A program made the translations under genes and the position numbers. A stretch of 64,000 nucleotides of DNA, from the NCBI GenBank assembly GCA_902586195.1, contig CACIGF010000001.1, positions 248,001 through 312,000 on the forward strand, read 5' to 3'. This stretch comes from an uncultured beta proteobacterium. Its GTDB lineage: Bacteria > Pseudomonadota > Gammaproteobacteria > Burkholderiales > Burkholderiaceae_A. Below, piece by piece: positions 8,259-17,736 of the stretch. Within the stretch, counting starts at the first letter, position 1; each line of letters begins with the position of its first letter. The notes beneath the pieces were generated by a model that was not told where the DNA came from, did no database searches, and worked only from the letters and a program-made list of their open reading frames with translations.

Positions 8259-8635
8259 TAGTATGATTTATCGTCTTGCTGCTTTCTCTCAAATTTTAAG
8301 AATTCGTAATATCCACAGCGGGTAGTATTAGGATATTGCCTACACACTTTTGGCCGTGCTTCATAAATTGTACATTGTCGTGAATCGCTGTCTAGAAATT
8401 TGCAGACTGACGTAAATATATGATCCTTTTTGTGCCGTAGAATTTGTTCGAGCGTAATCTGGTTGTTTTCCTTAAGTTTATACGTTTTTGTATGTCTACT
8501 TTTAACGTCCTTTTCAGCTATGCCAAAATATTTTGCTAGACGTTTAATATCTTTTTCTGAGACCTCTATTCTGTCGTAGCTGCAACAGTACCCCGTGCAT
8601 TTTAGACAGTCGTATTTGATTTTTTTTCTTTTCAT
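8246..8635 (-). CDS. YkgJ-like cysteine-cluster protein
   Basis: The 129-residue soluble protein has the CxxCxxxCC motif of the YkgJ (UPF0153) family at Cys10, Cys13, Cys17 and Cys18, and further cysteines at 78, 88, 98 and 107 in the family spacing (SVCKFLD...QCTIYEARPKVCRQYP). The family is thought to bind zinc or an iron-sulfur cluster; the function of most members is unknown. The ATG start is 33 bases from the rpiA start on the other strand, so the two share a short divergent promoter region. Its stop lies inside the hairpin after tRNA-His. Confidence 0.8.
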   Translation of the reverse strand: MKRKKIKYDCLKCTGYCCSYDRIEVSEKDIKRLAKYFGIAEKDVKSRHTKTYKLKENNQITLEQILRHKKDHIFTSVCKFLDSDSRQCTIYEARPKVCRQYPNTTRCGYYEFLKFERKQQDDKSYYPTF

Positions 8636-8668
8636 CTTTTCATTTATAAATGATATTATCTGAGTAGT

Positions 8669-9348
8669 ATGCCAGACTTAAAAAAAAAAATGCAGCCTAC
8701 GCTGCTCTAAACCATATCAGTGAGGGTTGTTTTCTGGGTGTCGGAACAGGATCGACCGTAAACTTTTTCATTGAGGCTTTAATTATAGCTGGGAAGCGTT
8801 TGGGCGGAATTGTCACAACATCTCAACGGAGTGAGGAGTTACTCAGAAAAGGAGGATTCAACCCCAAGCCGCTTACAGAAGTAAAACAACCTTTGGATGT
8901 TTATGTTGATGGAGCTGATGAAGTGGATCCAAGATTTAATCTGATAAAGGGTGGGGGAGGTGCGTTAACTTCAGAAAAGATCGTAGCCAATAACGCAAAA
9001 AAATTTATATGTATCGTGGACGAAAGCAAATTAGTTCAAAAACTCGGCAAGTTTCCGCTCCCGATAGAAGTGATTTCCTCTGCAGTGCCGTCAGTATCAA
9101 ATATTCTTAAAAATGATTACAATGGGATTCCTAGGAATCGGGAAGGTTTTACGGAGCACGGAAATAGGATTATTGATGTCGCCGGATTAGAAATCGAAAG
9201 CCCGGAAACACTGGAGAGGGAATTAAATCAAATACCAGGTGTCGTAGCGGTAGGACTGTTTTGCAAACTAAAGCCGTATTCTTGCCTCGTAGGTTATGAT
9301 GAGGGGGTAAACGAGATTTTTAAAAAAGATGTAATAAAATTGTACTAA
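8669..9348 (+). CDS. rpiA: Ribose-5-phosphate isomerase A, frame-shifted at a poly-A tract
   Basis: RpiA interconverts ribose-5-phosphate and ribulose-5-phosphate in the pentose phosphate pathway. From 8692 on, one frame reads AAYAALNHISEG then the substrate loop VGTGSTV, followed by DGADEVD, KGGGGALTSEK and LGKFPLPIEV, all hallmark RpiA motifs, to a normal C-terminus. The only good start, ATG 8669 (MPDLKKK), lies in another frame: the run of 11 A at 8680-8690 is one base short of 12 (or two long of 9). In the present frame translation from that ATG stops at 8708. A corrected product would be 226 residues, normal length. Starting at the internal TTG 8800 would delete the GTGST loop, so I treat the gene as whole but shifted, by sequencing error, mutation or slippage-dependent expression. 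Confidence 0.85.
8680..8690 (+). repeat. Run of 11 adenines at the rpiA start
   Basis: The tract encodes the Lys-rich N-terminus of RpiA and is where the reading frame changes. Homopolymers of this length are prone to RNA polymerase slippage and to replication or sequencing errors. Confidence 0.9.
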
Positions 9349-9385
9349 AATCCAGAATTATAATAAAAGAAAAATCGGAGACAAA

Positions 9386-10066
9386 ATGAGCACAATTATG
9401 AAGGGAATATCTGGTAACGCTGTGGAATCCGAAATCGAAATGATCCGGTCCCGTATGCTGATGATGGGTGGCACTGCAGTCGAGATGATCAAATATTCAT
9501 TAGAAGGACTTTTAAATGGTTCCACTGAATCTTTACAAAAGACGTTTGAACTAGAAGAGAAAGTGAATGATGCTGAGGTCGAAGTAGATGCTCTTTGCAA
9601 CAAATTCATCGTTTTGAGGGCTCCGGCGGCATATGATCTGCGTTTTGTCTTATGTACGCTCCGTATGATTAGAGATCTTGAAAGAATTGGAGACGAGGCA
9701 GAGAAAATGGCTAGGATGGCTAAGTTTTTCCATGATGATGTTCATACAATTACTCCTAAGCCAGACCTTTCACTAATGGTAAATGACGTCGTGCAGATGT
9801 TGGAAAAGGTATTGAATGCTTATGCGCGTGACGATGATTCAGAACTAAGAAAGGTAATAAACTTTGATCAGGTAGTTGATGAAAAGTTTAGGCAGACCTT
9901 GAATGATTTAATGTCTTTCATAATAAGCAACAAGGAAAGTGTGGGTTGCTGTATTGATCTCATATTTTTTGCCAAGGCTTTAGAGAGAATTGGAGATCAT
10001 GCGAAAAACATGTCAGAAAGCGTAATATTTATGATTAAAGGCAAGGATTTGCGACACGTCGGTTGA
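9386..10066 (+). CDS. phoU: Phosphate signalling regulator PhoU
   Basis: PhoU links the PstSCAB transporter to the PhoR kinase and keeps the Pho regulon off when phosphate is plentiful. The 226-residue all-helical protein shows two PhoU three-helix repeats, each with the metal-binding consensus: RDLERIGDEAEKMARMA near residue 95 and KALERIGDHAKNMSESV near residue 200. The ATG follows GGAGA. A TATAAT-like -10 at 9359-9364 hints at its own promoter; no matching -35 is clear. It is separated from pstB by tRNAs, a ykgJ-like gene and rpiA, whereas in most proteobacteria it is the last pst operon gene. Confidence 0.95.
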   Translation: MSTIMKGISGNAVESEIEMIRSRMLMMGGTAVEMIKYSLEGLLNGSTESLQKTFELEEKVNDAEVEVDALCNKFIVLRAPAAYDLRFVLCTLRMIRDLERIGDEAEKMARMAKFFHDDVHTITPKPDLSLMVNDVVQMLEKVLNAYARDDDSELRKVINFDQVVDEKFRQTLNDLMSFIISNKESVGCCIDLIFFAKALERIGDHAKNMSESVIFMIKGKDLRHVG

Positions 10067-10073
10067 AAATAAT

Positions 10074-10346
10074 TTAAGCTTCTGGAGGCACAAACCCTGA
10101 CGCGGCGTCAGCCCCATCACCAAAGAAATGTGCTTCCATCTGCTCAGCCAAATATTTCCTGGCCCTAACATCTGATAAATTGAGTCGATATTCATTTACA
10201 AGCATCGTTTGGTGCTTGATCCACTCGTTCCAAGCTTCCTTAGAGACATTATCCCAAATCTTCTTTCCGAGCTCCCCAGGGAGAGGGGGAAAGTCAAGAC
10301 CCTCAAGATCTTTTTCTAGTTTCACGCAGTGGATAATCCTTGACAT
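10074..10346 (-). CDS. yggX: YggX-type Fe(II)-trafficking / oxidative-damage protection protein
   Basis: YggX proteins are small cytosolic factors that limit oxidative damage to iron-sulfur enzymes, probably through iron handling. The 90-residue product shows the family pattern: [10 protein letters not shown] with the conserved Cys7, [21 protein letters not shown], and an ending with [13 protein letters not shown]. The start at MSRII is chosen because the 24 upstream residues of the open frame are not part of the family and belong to the end of the preceding gene in another frame. It starts one base after the stop of the YkuK-type gene, so the two are one transcription unit. It is convergent with phoU, seven bases away. 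Confidence 0.93.
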   Translation of the reverse strand: MSRIIHCVKLEKDLEGLDFPPLPGELGKKIWDNVSKEAWNEWIKHQTMLVNEYRLNLSDVRARKYLAEQMEAHFFGDGADAASGFVPPEA

Positions 10347-10347
10347 T

Positions 10348-10830
10348 TTATGCTGCCTCCAATGTGGATTGGGCAAAACCACGATATCGATCGGCTGCGC
10401 AACTTGCCGCAAATGCATCGGGTTTCACTCTAGGTGATACATTACAAACCCCCCTTATGTAGCCAATTGCCTGCTGAACCACACTTTGCGACATAAATGA
10501 CGGGTCCGGATTTAAATCCAAATGGATTTCAATCGCTCTTCCATCAATAACATCAACAATTTTGAGATACAGTTCAGCAACTTTGTATACTTCGTTCATC
10601 AGACGAAGCTGGGGTTTTTCTCCCGACTGATCAAAATCTAGCTCTCTTGTAGTTTCCCCAAATATTTTACAGCCATGCTTGCCGTCGATATGTATTACTA
10701 TTACAGCAGTATAATCAGCAAACCATCTTTCCCCGGAATTTATTCTGGTAGAGTCAACTCCGATATATATCTTAGTGTCTGATGACTGTACACTAAGAAA
10801 ATCTCGAACATTTTGGATATTGATTTTCAT
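10348..10830 (-). CDS. YkuK-family RNase H-like protein (DUF458)
   Basis: The 160-residue protein matches the YkuK/DUF458 family, predicted to have an RNase H fold: [10 protein letters not shown] near the N-terminus supplies the first acidic residue, [10 protein letters not shown] gives the central acidic strand, and [15 protein letters not shown] is the conserved C-terminal motif. The nucleic-acid substrate is not known. Its stop is one base before the yggX start, so both are co-transcribed, an association that may reflect stress protection or simple packing. It shares a 124-base divergent region with the exporter gene that follows. Confidence 0.78.
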   Translation of the reverse strand: MKINIQNVRDFLSVQSSDTKIYIGVDSTRINSGERWFADYTAVIVIHIDGKHGCKIFGETTRELDFDQSGEKPQLRLMNEVYKVAELYLKIVDVIDGRAIEIHLDLNPDPSFMSQSVVQQAIGYIRGVCNVSPRVKPDAFAASCAADRYRGFAQSTLEAA

Positions 10831-10954
10831 TATTTATATTGTGCCAGAAGCAATCAGTTTACAAGGTATTTTTTTTTGTATTTCTCGCTTAATTTGTATG
10901 GTTATTAATTGTGCTTCGAATTGTCAATCTAAGAATAGTTTATGAGTAAGGAAT

Positions 10955-12112
10955 ATGGAGTTGTTTAAACAAAAAAAAAGTAAAATTTTATTGACGGCTC
11001 TCGTAGCTGGTTTGATTATCGTAATTTTTTTTATCTGGGGTAATTCTTCGGAACTGTCTTGGAAAACCAAGTTGTCCTTTGTCGGGCCTATTGATCAGGG
11101 AGTAGCTGCGACGGGAACAATTAATCCAAAGAACACTGTTGAGGTCGGCACTCAAATTTCAGGTATCATCGAAGGCGTTTTTGTTGATTACAACGACAAA
11201 GTCGAAATTGGGACTCTGCTAGCAATCGTGGATTCTTCGATTATTGACGCAAATATTGAACAACTAGAAGCAAATCTCTCAGCTGCAGAGGCCGTTTTTA
11301 AAGTGAGTGAGTCGAAATACGCTCGCGAAAAAAGATTGTATGCACAGAATTTCATCTCTATTTCGACACTAGAAAATACAGAAAGAATGTTCCAAGAATC
11401 AAAATCTAGACTTGCTCTGGCCCATGCAGAACTCAAACGGGAGAATAGAAACAAAGCATTTACAAATATTACTTCCCCAATAAGTGGAGTAGTGATGGAA
11501 AAAAAAATAGACGTAGGGCAGACAGTCGCCGCCAGATTTCAAACCCCAACACTCTTCAAAATTGCTGCAGATTTAAATTCTATGCAAATCGAAGCACTGG
11601 TTTCGGAAGCGGATATTGGACAGGTCCGAAAAGGACAGAAAGTAAAATTTTTTGTTGATGCTTTTTTCGAAGAAGAATTTGAAGGAAAAGTTGAAATTAT
11701 ACGGTTGGAGCCAAAAGTCGAGCAAAGCATCGTGAATTATATTGTGGTAATAAATGTTGACAACAAAGAGCAAAAATTAATGCCTGGAATGACTGCCCAA
11801 GCTACCATAATAACGAATTCGAAAGACGAGGCACACTTAATTCCAGTTGCTGCTGTCAGGTTTAAGCCTCCAAAAAACGTTGTGTCCGAGAAAAAAATCT
11901 TGCTTGAGGAAAATATCCCAGCACAAGAGCTATCTACTATCTACTCTGTAAACGGTAACGGTAAACTTAGTGAGTACAGAATTCTAACAGGGATTTCGGA
12001 CGGAAAATTTATCGAAATTATAAGGGGGTTTAAGGTTGGTGAGCCGGTAGTTACCGGTGAAATAAATATGAAAAAAAAGAAAAAATCTTCATTTGGTTTT
12101 AGTGGTCGTTAG
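10955..12112 (+). CDS. MacA-like periplasmic adaptor protein
   Basis: This is a membrane-fusion protein of the HlyD/MacA type that would bridge an inner-membrane ABC transporter to an outer-membrane channel. The 385 residues comprise an N-terminal anchor helix (about 10-28), a lipoyl half-motif (GTINPKNTVEVGTQISGIIEGV), a coiled-coil hairpin (about 95-165), the second lipoyl half (ITSPISGVVMEKKIDVGQTV), beta-barrel and membrane-proximal domains. The ATG has a TAAGGA ribosome site. It is followed after one base by an ABC ATPase and then a FtsX-type permease, so the three form a MacAB-like exporter. No outer-membrane factor gene is nearby. Substrate is unknown: macrolides, peptides or siderophores are typical for relatives. 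Confidence 0.88.
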   Translation: MELFKQKKSKILLTALVAGLIIVIFFIWGNSSELSWKTKLSFVGPIDQGVAATGTINPKNTVEVGTQISGIIEGVFVDYNDKVEIGTLLAIVDSSIIDANIEQLEANLSAAEAVFKVSESKYAREKRLYAQNFISISTLENTERMFQESKSRLALAHAELKRENRNKAFTNITSPISGVVMEKKIDVGQTVAARFQTPTLFKIAADLNSMQIEALVSEADIGQVRKGQKVKFFVDAFFEEEFEGKVEIIRLEPKVEQSIVNYIVVINVDNKEQKLMPGMTAQATIITNSKDEAHLIPVAAVRFKPPKNVVSEKKILLEENIPAQELSTIYSVNGNGKLSEYRILTGISDGKFIEIIRGFKVGEPVVTGEINMKKKKKSSFGFSGR

Positions 12113-12113
12113 T

Positions 12114-12827
12114 ATGGATCCATTAATTGTTGTAAAAAAGTTGTTTAAGGAATACAACGAGAACCTACCAGAGCCGGTCAGAGTGCTGCAAAATTTAAAT
12201 GTAAAAATATTGAGTGGGGAGTTCGTTTGTTTGATGGGGCCATCCGGTTCCGGTAAGTCTACATTGTTAAATTTGCTGGGTCTCCTTGACAGTCCAACTA
12301 GTGGAACGATTTCTTTTGAGGAGCGCGAGATTTCACAACTTACTAGTCTTGAGAAGGCAAAATTACGTAATTCATCTTTCGGTTTTATTTTTCAAGGTTT
12401 TAATCTGCTAAAGAAACACTCTGTTCTCGAAAACGTTATGCTTCCACTTTTGTACTCTAAGGTTCAAAGAGGAAAAGCTGCATTTGCCGCAAAAGAAATT
12501 CTTGATGCAACTGGTCTCGGTTCACTGAGTAATCGTTTACCTTCTCAATTATCTGGTGGTCAACAGCAAAGGGTTGCAATTTGTCGAGCTTTAGTTGTAA
12601 AACCGACCGTTATACTCGCAGACGAACCCACTGGAAATTTGGACAGCACCACCGCTGCGCAGATTATGCAAATATTAGCTGAATTAAATAGAAAAGAGGG
12701 AATAACAATAATACTAGTGACTCACGAAAAAGAAATAGCCTCATATGGTTCTCGACTAATACAAATGAAGGATGGCGTTATAAAAAATGATAAGTATTTA
12801 GACGAAAGAAAACATGAGTTTTTTTGA
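12114..12827 (+). CDS. MacB/LolD-like ABC exporter ATPase
   Basis: The 237-residue nucleotide-binding protein has Walker A GPSGSGKST, signature LSGGQQQR, Walker B VILADEPTGNLDS and the H-loop VTHEKE, the pattern of the MacB/LolD/FtsE class that works with FtsX-type permeases. ATG 12114, one base after the stop of the adaptor gene, gives the normal N-terminus (MDPLIVVKKLFKEY); an open frame extends 21 bases upstream into that gene but is not needed. It overlaps the permease gene by 14 bases. In MacB proper the ATPase and permease are fused; here they are separate chains. Confidence 0.92.
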   Translation: MDPLIVVKKLFKEYNENLPEPVRVLQNLNVKILSGEFVCLMGPSGSGKSTLLNLLGLLDSPTSGTISFEEREISQLTSLEKAKLRNSSFGFIFQGFNLLKKHSVLENVMLPLLYSKVQRGKAAFAAKEILDATGLGSLSNRLPSQLSGGQQQRVAICRALVVKPTVILADEPTGNLDSTTAAQIMQILAELNRKEGITIILVTHEKEIASYGSRLIQMKDGVIKNDKYLDERKHEFF

Positions 12828-14037
12828 TTGTTGCTTAGAGGCATTTTCATCGCTGAGACAAAATTATCTTAGGACTGCCTTAACCGTTTTGGGCATAGTG
12901 ATCGGAGTTATGTCGGTGATAGTAATGTTAGCAGTCGGGAGAGGTGTTCAGACTCAAGTCACTGATACGATTTCCTCAATTGGAAGTAATCTTCTCGTTG
13001 TGTGGCCTCAAATGCAAACTTCCAACAGAGTAAAAAGGCCTGGAACTGGTTCAGTCACATTGACTATTGATGATGCAACAGAGCTTAATTACCTAGATGA
13101 AATAGAGGAGGTCGCATCAGTTATTTCAAAAAGTTTTCAGGTACAGTTTCAAGAAATCAACTGGAATGCCAGAGTATCTGGTATTTCGCCGGCCTACAAT
13201 GAGGTAAGGGATTGGAACCTTGTTTTTGGCAGTTACATCTCAGAGCAAGATATGAAAAGCTCCGATAGGATTGCGGTTATAGGTCTTACTGTCGCAAGAG
13301 AACTGTTCGGAAAAGCTGATGTTGTTGGGAAAGTTATTAGGATTAAAAATATTCCTTTTCGGATAGTAGGAGTGTTAGCCGAAAAGGGAAGTTCGATTAC
13401 TGGTAGGGATCAGGACAACACGATATTAGTTCCAATAACGAGCGCACGAAAATATTTAATTAAGAGCAAGTATCCCCGTTCTGTCTCCTATATTATTCTT
13501 AAGGTTAAAGAGGAGATAGAGTTGGAAGTTGCTGAATCGATGGTGGAACAGGTTCTGAGGAAGTCTCATAAGCTTCGAGCTGAGGAAAAAAACGATTTTA
13601 GCGTTTCAAATCTTGCTGATATCTCCTCGACAGCTTCAACAGCAACCGAAGCGCTTACAGTTTTGCTAGCATCGATCGCAGGCATCTCACTTCTTGTTGG
13701 AGGCGTTGGAATAATGAATATAATGTTGGTTAGCGTTACAGAGAGAACCAGAGAAATTGGCGTGCGATTAGCGATTGGAGCAACCCAGCGTGATATTCTA
13801 AAACAATTTTTAATTGAGTCATCTTTAGTTTGCCTCACCGGCGGTTTAGTTGGGATTTTAGTTGGTATAGGTTTATCTTATGTTATTGCGGCCCTAGCAC
13901 CAGTTTTTGTTGAAGTCTCGTTAAGTTCAATTTTAATTTCCTTTTTTATTTCAATTGGAATAGGTATTTTTTTCGGTTGGTATCCTGCCCGCAAGGCTTC
14001 TAAGATGGAGCCTGTTGTCGCGTTGAGAATGGAGTAA
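12814..14037 (+). CDS. MacB-like ABC exporter permease
   Basis: The 407-residue permease has MacB topology: one N-terminal membrane helix (about 20-42), a large periplasmic MacB_PCD domain (about 45-270), then an FtsX domain with three helices (about 285, 335 and 370) including the motif ERTREIGVRLAIGATQRDI. The ATG lies inside the ATPase gene. FtsX-type permeases act as mechanotransmitters that move substrate from the periplasm through an adaptor and an outer-membrane channel, which fits the adaptor encoded two genes upstream. The gene ends eight bases before gltX. Confidence 0.92.
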   Translation: MSFFDCCLEAFSSLRQNYLRTALTVLGIVIGVMSVIVMLAVGRGVQTQVTDTISSIGSNLLVVWPQMQTSNRVKRPGTGSVTLTIDDATELNYLDEIEEVASVISKSFQVQFQEINWNARVSGISPAYNEVRDWNLVFGSYISEQDMKSSDRIAVIGLTVARELFGKADVVGKVIRIKNIPFRIVGVLAEKGSSITGRDQDNTILVPITSARKYLIKSKYPRSVSYIILKVKEEIELEVAESMVEQVLRKSHKLRAEEKNDFSVSNLADISSTASTATEALTVLLASIAGISLLVGGVGIMNIMLVSVTERTREIGVRLAIGATQRDILKQFLIESSLVCLTGGLVGILVGIGLSYVIAALAPVFVEVSLSSILISFFISIGIGIFFGWYPARKASKMEPVVALRME

Positions 14038-14045
14038 AATAAAGG

Positions 14046-15485
14046 ATGGTCTTAAAAACACGTTTTGCTCCCAGTCCGACAGGAGATCTCCATCTTGGCG
14101 GAATTAGAACCGCGTTATACAACTGGGCTTTAGCGAAAAGCAATAATGGTAAATTTGCATTGCGGATTGAGAATACTGATGTGGAAAGATCATCAACCGA
14201 ATACACAGAGGGGATACTGAATGGTTTGCAGTGGCTAAATATAGAGTTTGATGAGGGACCAGTGTTCCAAACAGATCGGCTCTTAAGATATAAGGAAGTA
14301 GCGGATACTCTTGTATCTGAAGGTAATGCGTATTTTTGCTATTGTTCGCAGCATAGTTTAGATGAGATGAGACGTGACCAAATTGAGAAAGGTTTAAAGC
14401 CACGGTATAACGGAAAGTGTAGACCTTTTGGGAGAGTCGAAAAAAAGACAAGTGAAGATTTAGATGGTACTTGCGTCATACGATTTATGAGCCCACTTGA
14501 GGGTAACGTGAGCTGGAAAGATCTTGTTAAGGGTGAAATTACCATTTCAAACGAAGAATTAGATGATTTGATATTAATTCGTGCTAACGGTTTGCCCACC
14601 TATAATTTTGCCTCAGTAGTAGACGATCTAGATATGGACATTACGCATGTTATCCGAGGAGATGATCATATCAATAATACCCCGAGGCAAATAAACCTAA
14701 TTCAGAGTTTGGGTAAACGCTTACCATTTTTTGGGCATCTACCTATGATACATGGTCCCGATGGTCAAAAGTTATCTAAGCGTCACGGTGCTGATTCAAT
14801 TTTAGAGTTTAGGAAAAAAGGCTTTATTCCTAGCGCAATGATAAATTATTTAGCGAGGCTTGGATGGAGCCATGGTGATAAAGAATTATTTTCTGTTGAT
14901 GAATTTGTTTCGTTATTCTCGCTTTCTAGTTGTGTGGCATCTCCAGCCAAATTTGATATGGCTAAGCTTGCGTGGATTAATGGGGAACATTTGAAAAATC
15001 TTTCCAGAACTGATATCGCTCAAAAAGTATGTGAGAGAGCCAATCTTAGTCTAGTAGAGGTTAAAAAAAATGGAATTGAATTTGCAGGTCTGTGTCGATT
15101 ATTATTAGACAGGTTTAACACTATTTCTGAATTGAGTGCGGAAGTAAACTCCTATATCTCTAGACCTAACAGTATCTCTTTGAGAGAGTTATTTGAAAGT
15201 CCGGTTTATCGCAAAAACAGAGTTGATTCCGAGCAAGTTCTCTACGAAGTGGTATGTGATTTTACAGAGAATCTCCCCCATGATTGGGTTTTAGAAAAAG
15301 TCAGTCACCACTTTCGGTCGACTTTAGTTACATGGAATTTAAAAATGCCCCAGCTAGCTATACCTCTTAGAATAATTGTTTTGGGTCAGCACCAGTCTCC
15401 GGCGATAGAAAACGTTCTTTTTTTGTTAGGAAGAATAGAAGTAAAAAAGAGGTTAAAAGAGTTTTTAGAAGGAATAGTTATATGA
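14046..15485 (+). CDS. gltX: Glutamate-tRNA ligase
   Basis: GltX charges tRNA-Glu for protein and tetrapyrrole synthesis. The 479-residue class I synthetase begins with [15 protein letters not shown], whose HLGG is the HIGH motif, and carries KLSKRHG as the KMSKS loop near residue 242. The tail is the alpha-helical anticodon-binding domain. An AAGG directly before the ATG is the only ribosome-site candidate. The 3' end overlaps aroC by four bases (ATGA), indicating coupling with chorismate synthesis. Confidence 0.96.
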   Translation: MVLKTRFAPSPTGDLHLGGIRTALYNWALAKSNNGKFALRIENTDVERSSTEYTEGILNGLQWLNIEFDEGPVFQTDRLLRYKEVADTLVSEGNAYFCYCSQHSLDEMRRDQIEKGLKPRYNGKCRPFGRVEKKTSEDLDGTCVIRFMSPLEGNVSWKDLVKGEITISNEELDDLILIRANGLPTYNFASVVDDLDMDITHVIRGDDHINNTPRQINLIQSLGKRLPFFGHLPMIHGPDGQKLSKRHGADSILEFRKKGFIPSAMINYLARLGWSHGDKELFSVDEFVSLFSLSSCVASPAKFDMAKLAWINGEHLKNLSRTDIAQKVCERANLSLVEVKKNGIEFAGLCRLLLDRFNTISELSAEVNSYISRPNSISLRELFESPVYRKNRVDSEQVLYEVVCDFTENLPHDWVLEKVSHHFRSTLVTWNLKMPQLAIPLRIIVLGQHQSPAIENVLFLLGRIEVKKRLKEFLEGIVI

Positions 15486-16543
15486 GCGGTAATTCCATCG
15501 GATTAGCTTTTGTGGTCACATCTTTTGGTGAATCTCACGGGCCTGCTATTGGTTGTGTCATTGACGGGTGTCCTCCCAACTTGCAAATTTCAACTCAGGA
15601 AATTCAAAAGGAGTTGGATCGAAGAAAACCTGGTACTTCTAGGTTTGTGACCCAGAGGAAAGAAAGTGATGAAGTGGAGATATTGTCTGGGGTTTTCGAT
15701 GGTCGAACTACGGGAACACCAATTGGATTACTCATAAAAAATACGGATGCCCGAAGTAAGGATTATGAGAATATCAAAGATAAGTTTAGACCAGGACATG
15801 CGGACTTTTCGTACCAAAAAAAATATGGAATACGTGATTACAAAGGTGGAGGAAGATCTTCTGCAAGAGAGACAGCGGTTAGAGTGGCTGCGGGAGCAAT
15901 TGCGAAGAAATGGCTGAAAGAAAATTATAATATTCGAATTAAGGGATATTTGGACCAACTAGGAAAACACAAAATTGGATTTGAAGATTGGAAGTTTACT
16001 GAGGAAAATCCTTTTTTTGCGCCAACCTCCAAGGGATTAGAGCTCATTGAATCGTACATGGATGAGTTACGGCGTGCGGGTGACTCCTGCGGAGCAAGGT
16101 TATCATTTGTCGTTGAAGGAATGCCAGTAGGTTTTGGAGAGCCGGTTTTCGACAGGTTAGATGCAGATATTGCGCATGCGTTGATGGGAATTAACGCAGT
16201 AAAAGGGGTGGAGATCGGAGCAGGTTTTGATTCCGTTTTCCAGTTAGGTTCTGAACATAGTGACGAAATTTTTCCGAATGGTTTCGGTTCAAATAATGCA
16301 GGAGGCGTTCTGGGAGGTATCTCTTCTGGTCAAGATCTAGTCGTCCGTATCGCAATAAAACCCACTTCGAGTATCAGGAAAAACAGGAATACTGTTGATA
16401 AAGATGGGCGAAAGACAGAGATAAGTACTACGGGAAGGCATGACCCATGCGTCGGAATTAGAGCTACTCCCATTGGTGAGGCGATGATAGCTATTGTTTT
16501 GATGGACCACGCATTAAGGGATCGTGGACAAAATAAACGCTGA
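15482..16543 (+). CDS. aroC: Chorismate synthase
   Basis: AroC converts 5-enolpyruvylshikimate-3-phosphate to chorismate using reduced FMN, the last common step to aromatic amino acids and folate precursors. The 353-residue protein has the signatures [17 protein letters not shown] near the N-terminus, [14 protein letters not shown], the arginine-rich [10 protein letters not shown], and [11 protein letters not shown] near the end. It starts within the stop of gltX. The product feeds the trp genes further downstream on the same strand. Confidence 0.97.
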   Translation: MSGNSIGLAFVVTSFGESHGPAIGCVIDGCPPNLQISTQEIQKELDRRKPGTSRFVTQRKESDEVEILSGVFDGRTTGTPIGLLIKNTDARSKDYENIKDKFRPGHADFSYQKKYGIRDYKGGGRSSARETAVRVAAGAIAKKWLKENYNIRIKGYLDQLGKHKIGFEDWKFTEENPFFAPTSKGLELIESYMDELRRAGDSCGARLSFVVEGMPVGFGEPVFDRLDADIAHALMGINAVKGVEIGAGFDSVFQLGSEHSDEIFPNGFGSNNAGGVLGGISSGQDLVVRIAIKPTSSIRKNRNTVDKDGRKTEISTTGRHDPCVGIRATPIGEAMIAIVLMDHALRDRGQNKR

Positions 16544-16573
16544 TTTATATGGACTGTTGATGGATCAATTTGG

Positions 16574-17734
16574 ATGTTAGGTAGAAAAAGTTCTGTAAGC
16601 ACTTTTTTCTTTTTTTATTTTGCTTTCGTGGGTTTGTTTTCTCCCTACTTGTCTCTCTGGTTGAATTTCAGAGGATTTACTCCGGCGGAAATTGGGGTCT
16701 TGATGTCTCCCATGCAATGGAGCAGGATTGTTGGCCCCGGTTTTTGGGGTTCCTTAGCCGATTACGGGAAAAATTTTATATCAATCAAGGGGATAATAAC
16801 TTTAACTACTTTATCAGCGGTGATGTGTAGTTCGTTATTGTTCTACGAATTTGATTTTTTTGTTTTGTTAATCATTTTAGTTCTTATAACATTTTTTCTT
16901 AGTGGCCTTACTCCACTGAGTGAGGTAATTGCGTTGAGGGTTAGTCGAGATACGGATTGTAACTATGGTGACCTTCGGGTCTGGGGTTCGGTTGGATTTT
17001 TAGTCTCTGTTTTGCTCTATGGGGCACTGATTGATGCTTTTGGGACGGACAAAATTCCAATGTTTATATTTATTTCTCTGAGCTTTATTTTTCTATCCTC
17101 TACCCTTATAGATAGAGAAAGTAACGCTGTCGAAAAAAGTGAACCAATAGGAATTAGTAGACTATTTAATCTTAAGGTAAATTTGTTTTTAATTTCTTCC
17201 TTTTTCATGATCATGTCTCACGCGGTTTTATACACTTTTTTCTCTCTATGGTTAAAAAAGGTTGGTTACAGTAACGTGGAAATAGGGCTAGTGTGGTCAA
17301 TTGGGGTAATTGCGGAAATTATTTTTTTTATTAATCAAAAGAAAATATTATCTCGGTTTAGAAATCTTACTTATGTTTGGTTTTCATGTTTCATTTTTGC
17401 AGTAGTTAGATTCTTGATAATTTTTTTTTCTGATGGACTATTAATTTTGTTGATTTTCGCCCAATTACTGCATGCGATTACTTTTGGGTTACACCACGTG
17501 ACTTCGATTATGTTAGTGACTAATCTTTTTCCGGATTCTGCGAAAGCAATTGGGCAATCTTCATATACAGTAGCTTCTTATGGAATTGGGGGTTCTCTTG
17601 GGGGTGTGTTTTCTGGTTTAATATGGGAGGAGTTTTTTCCCGAATCGATTTATATATTTGCATCTTTGGTTGCTTTTTTAGGAGCAGTGGTTGCCTGGCT
17701 ATTGATAAGAAAATACAAAGTGGAGTGTGATTAA
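16574..17734 (+). CDS. MFS transporter of the HcaT / LacY-like type
   Basis: A 386-residue protein with about 12 membrane helices in two six-helix halves. The N-terminal pattern ([20 protein letters not shown], then WGSLADYG as the loop 2-3 signature) resembles the MFS_1-like/3-phenylpropionate permease group, which also includes nucleoside and sugar proton symporters. Substrate cannot be told from sequence. It has a weak ribosome site and ends two bases before leuC, so it may be the first gene of the leu run. Confidence 0.85.
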   Translation: MLGRKSSVSTFFFFYFAFVGLFSPYLSLWLNFRGFTPAEIGVLMSPMQWSRIVGPGFWGSLADYGKNFISIKGIITLTTLSAVMCSSLLFYEFDFFVLLIILVLITFFLSGLTPLSEVIALRVSRDTDCNYGDLRVWGSVGFLVSVLLYGALIDAFGTDKIPMFIFISLSFIFLSSTLIDRESNAVEKSEPIGISRLFNLKVNLFLISSFFMIMSHAVLYTFFSLWLKKVGYSNVEIGLVWSIGVIAEIIFFINQKKILSRFRNLTYVWFSCFIFAVVRFLIIFFSDGLLILLIFAQLLHAITFGLHHVTSIMLVTNLFPDSAKAIGQSSYTVASYGIGGSLGGVFSGLIWEEFFPESIYIFASLVAFLGAVVAWLLIRKYKVECD

Positions 17735-17736
17735 AA

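Noticed and set aside
8800-9348. Reading rpiA as a 182-residue protein from TTG 8800
   Set aside because: This start removes the VGTGST substrate loop, has no Shine-Dalgarno, and ignores the conserved upstream reading frame to 8692.
10831-10954. Promoter or operator in the divergent gap before the exporter
   Set aside because: Only T-rich runs and a TTGTCA at 10921 without a -10 at the right distance were seen; nothing firm enough to list.
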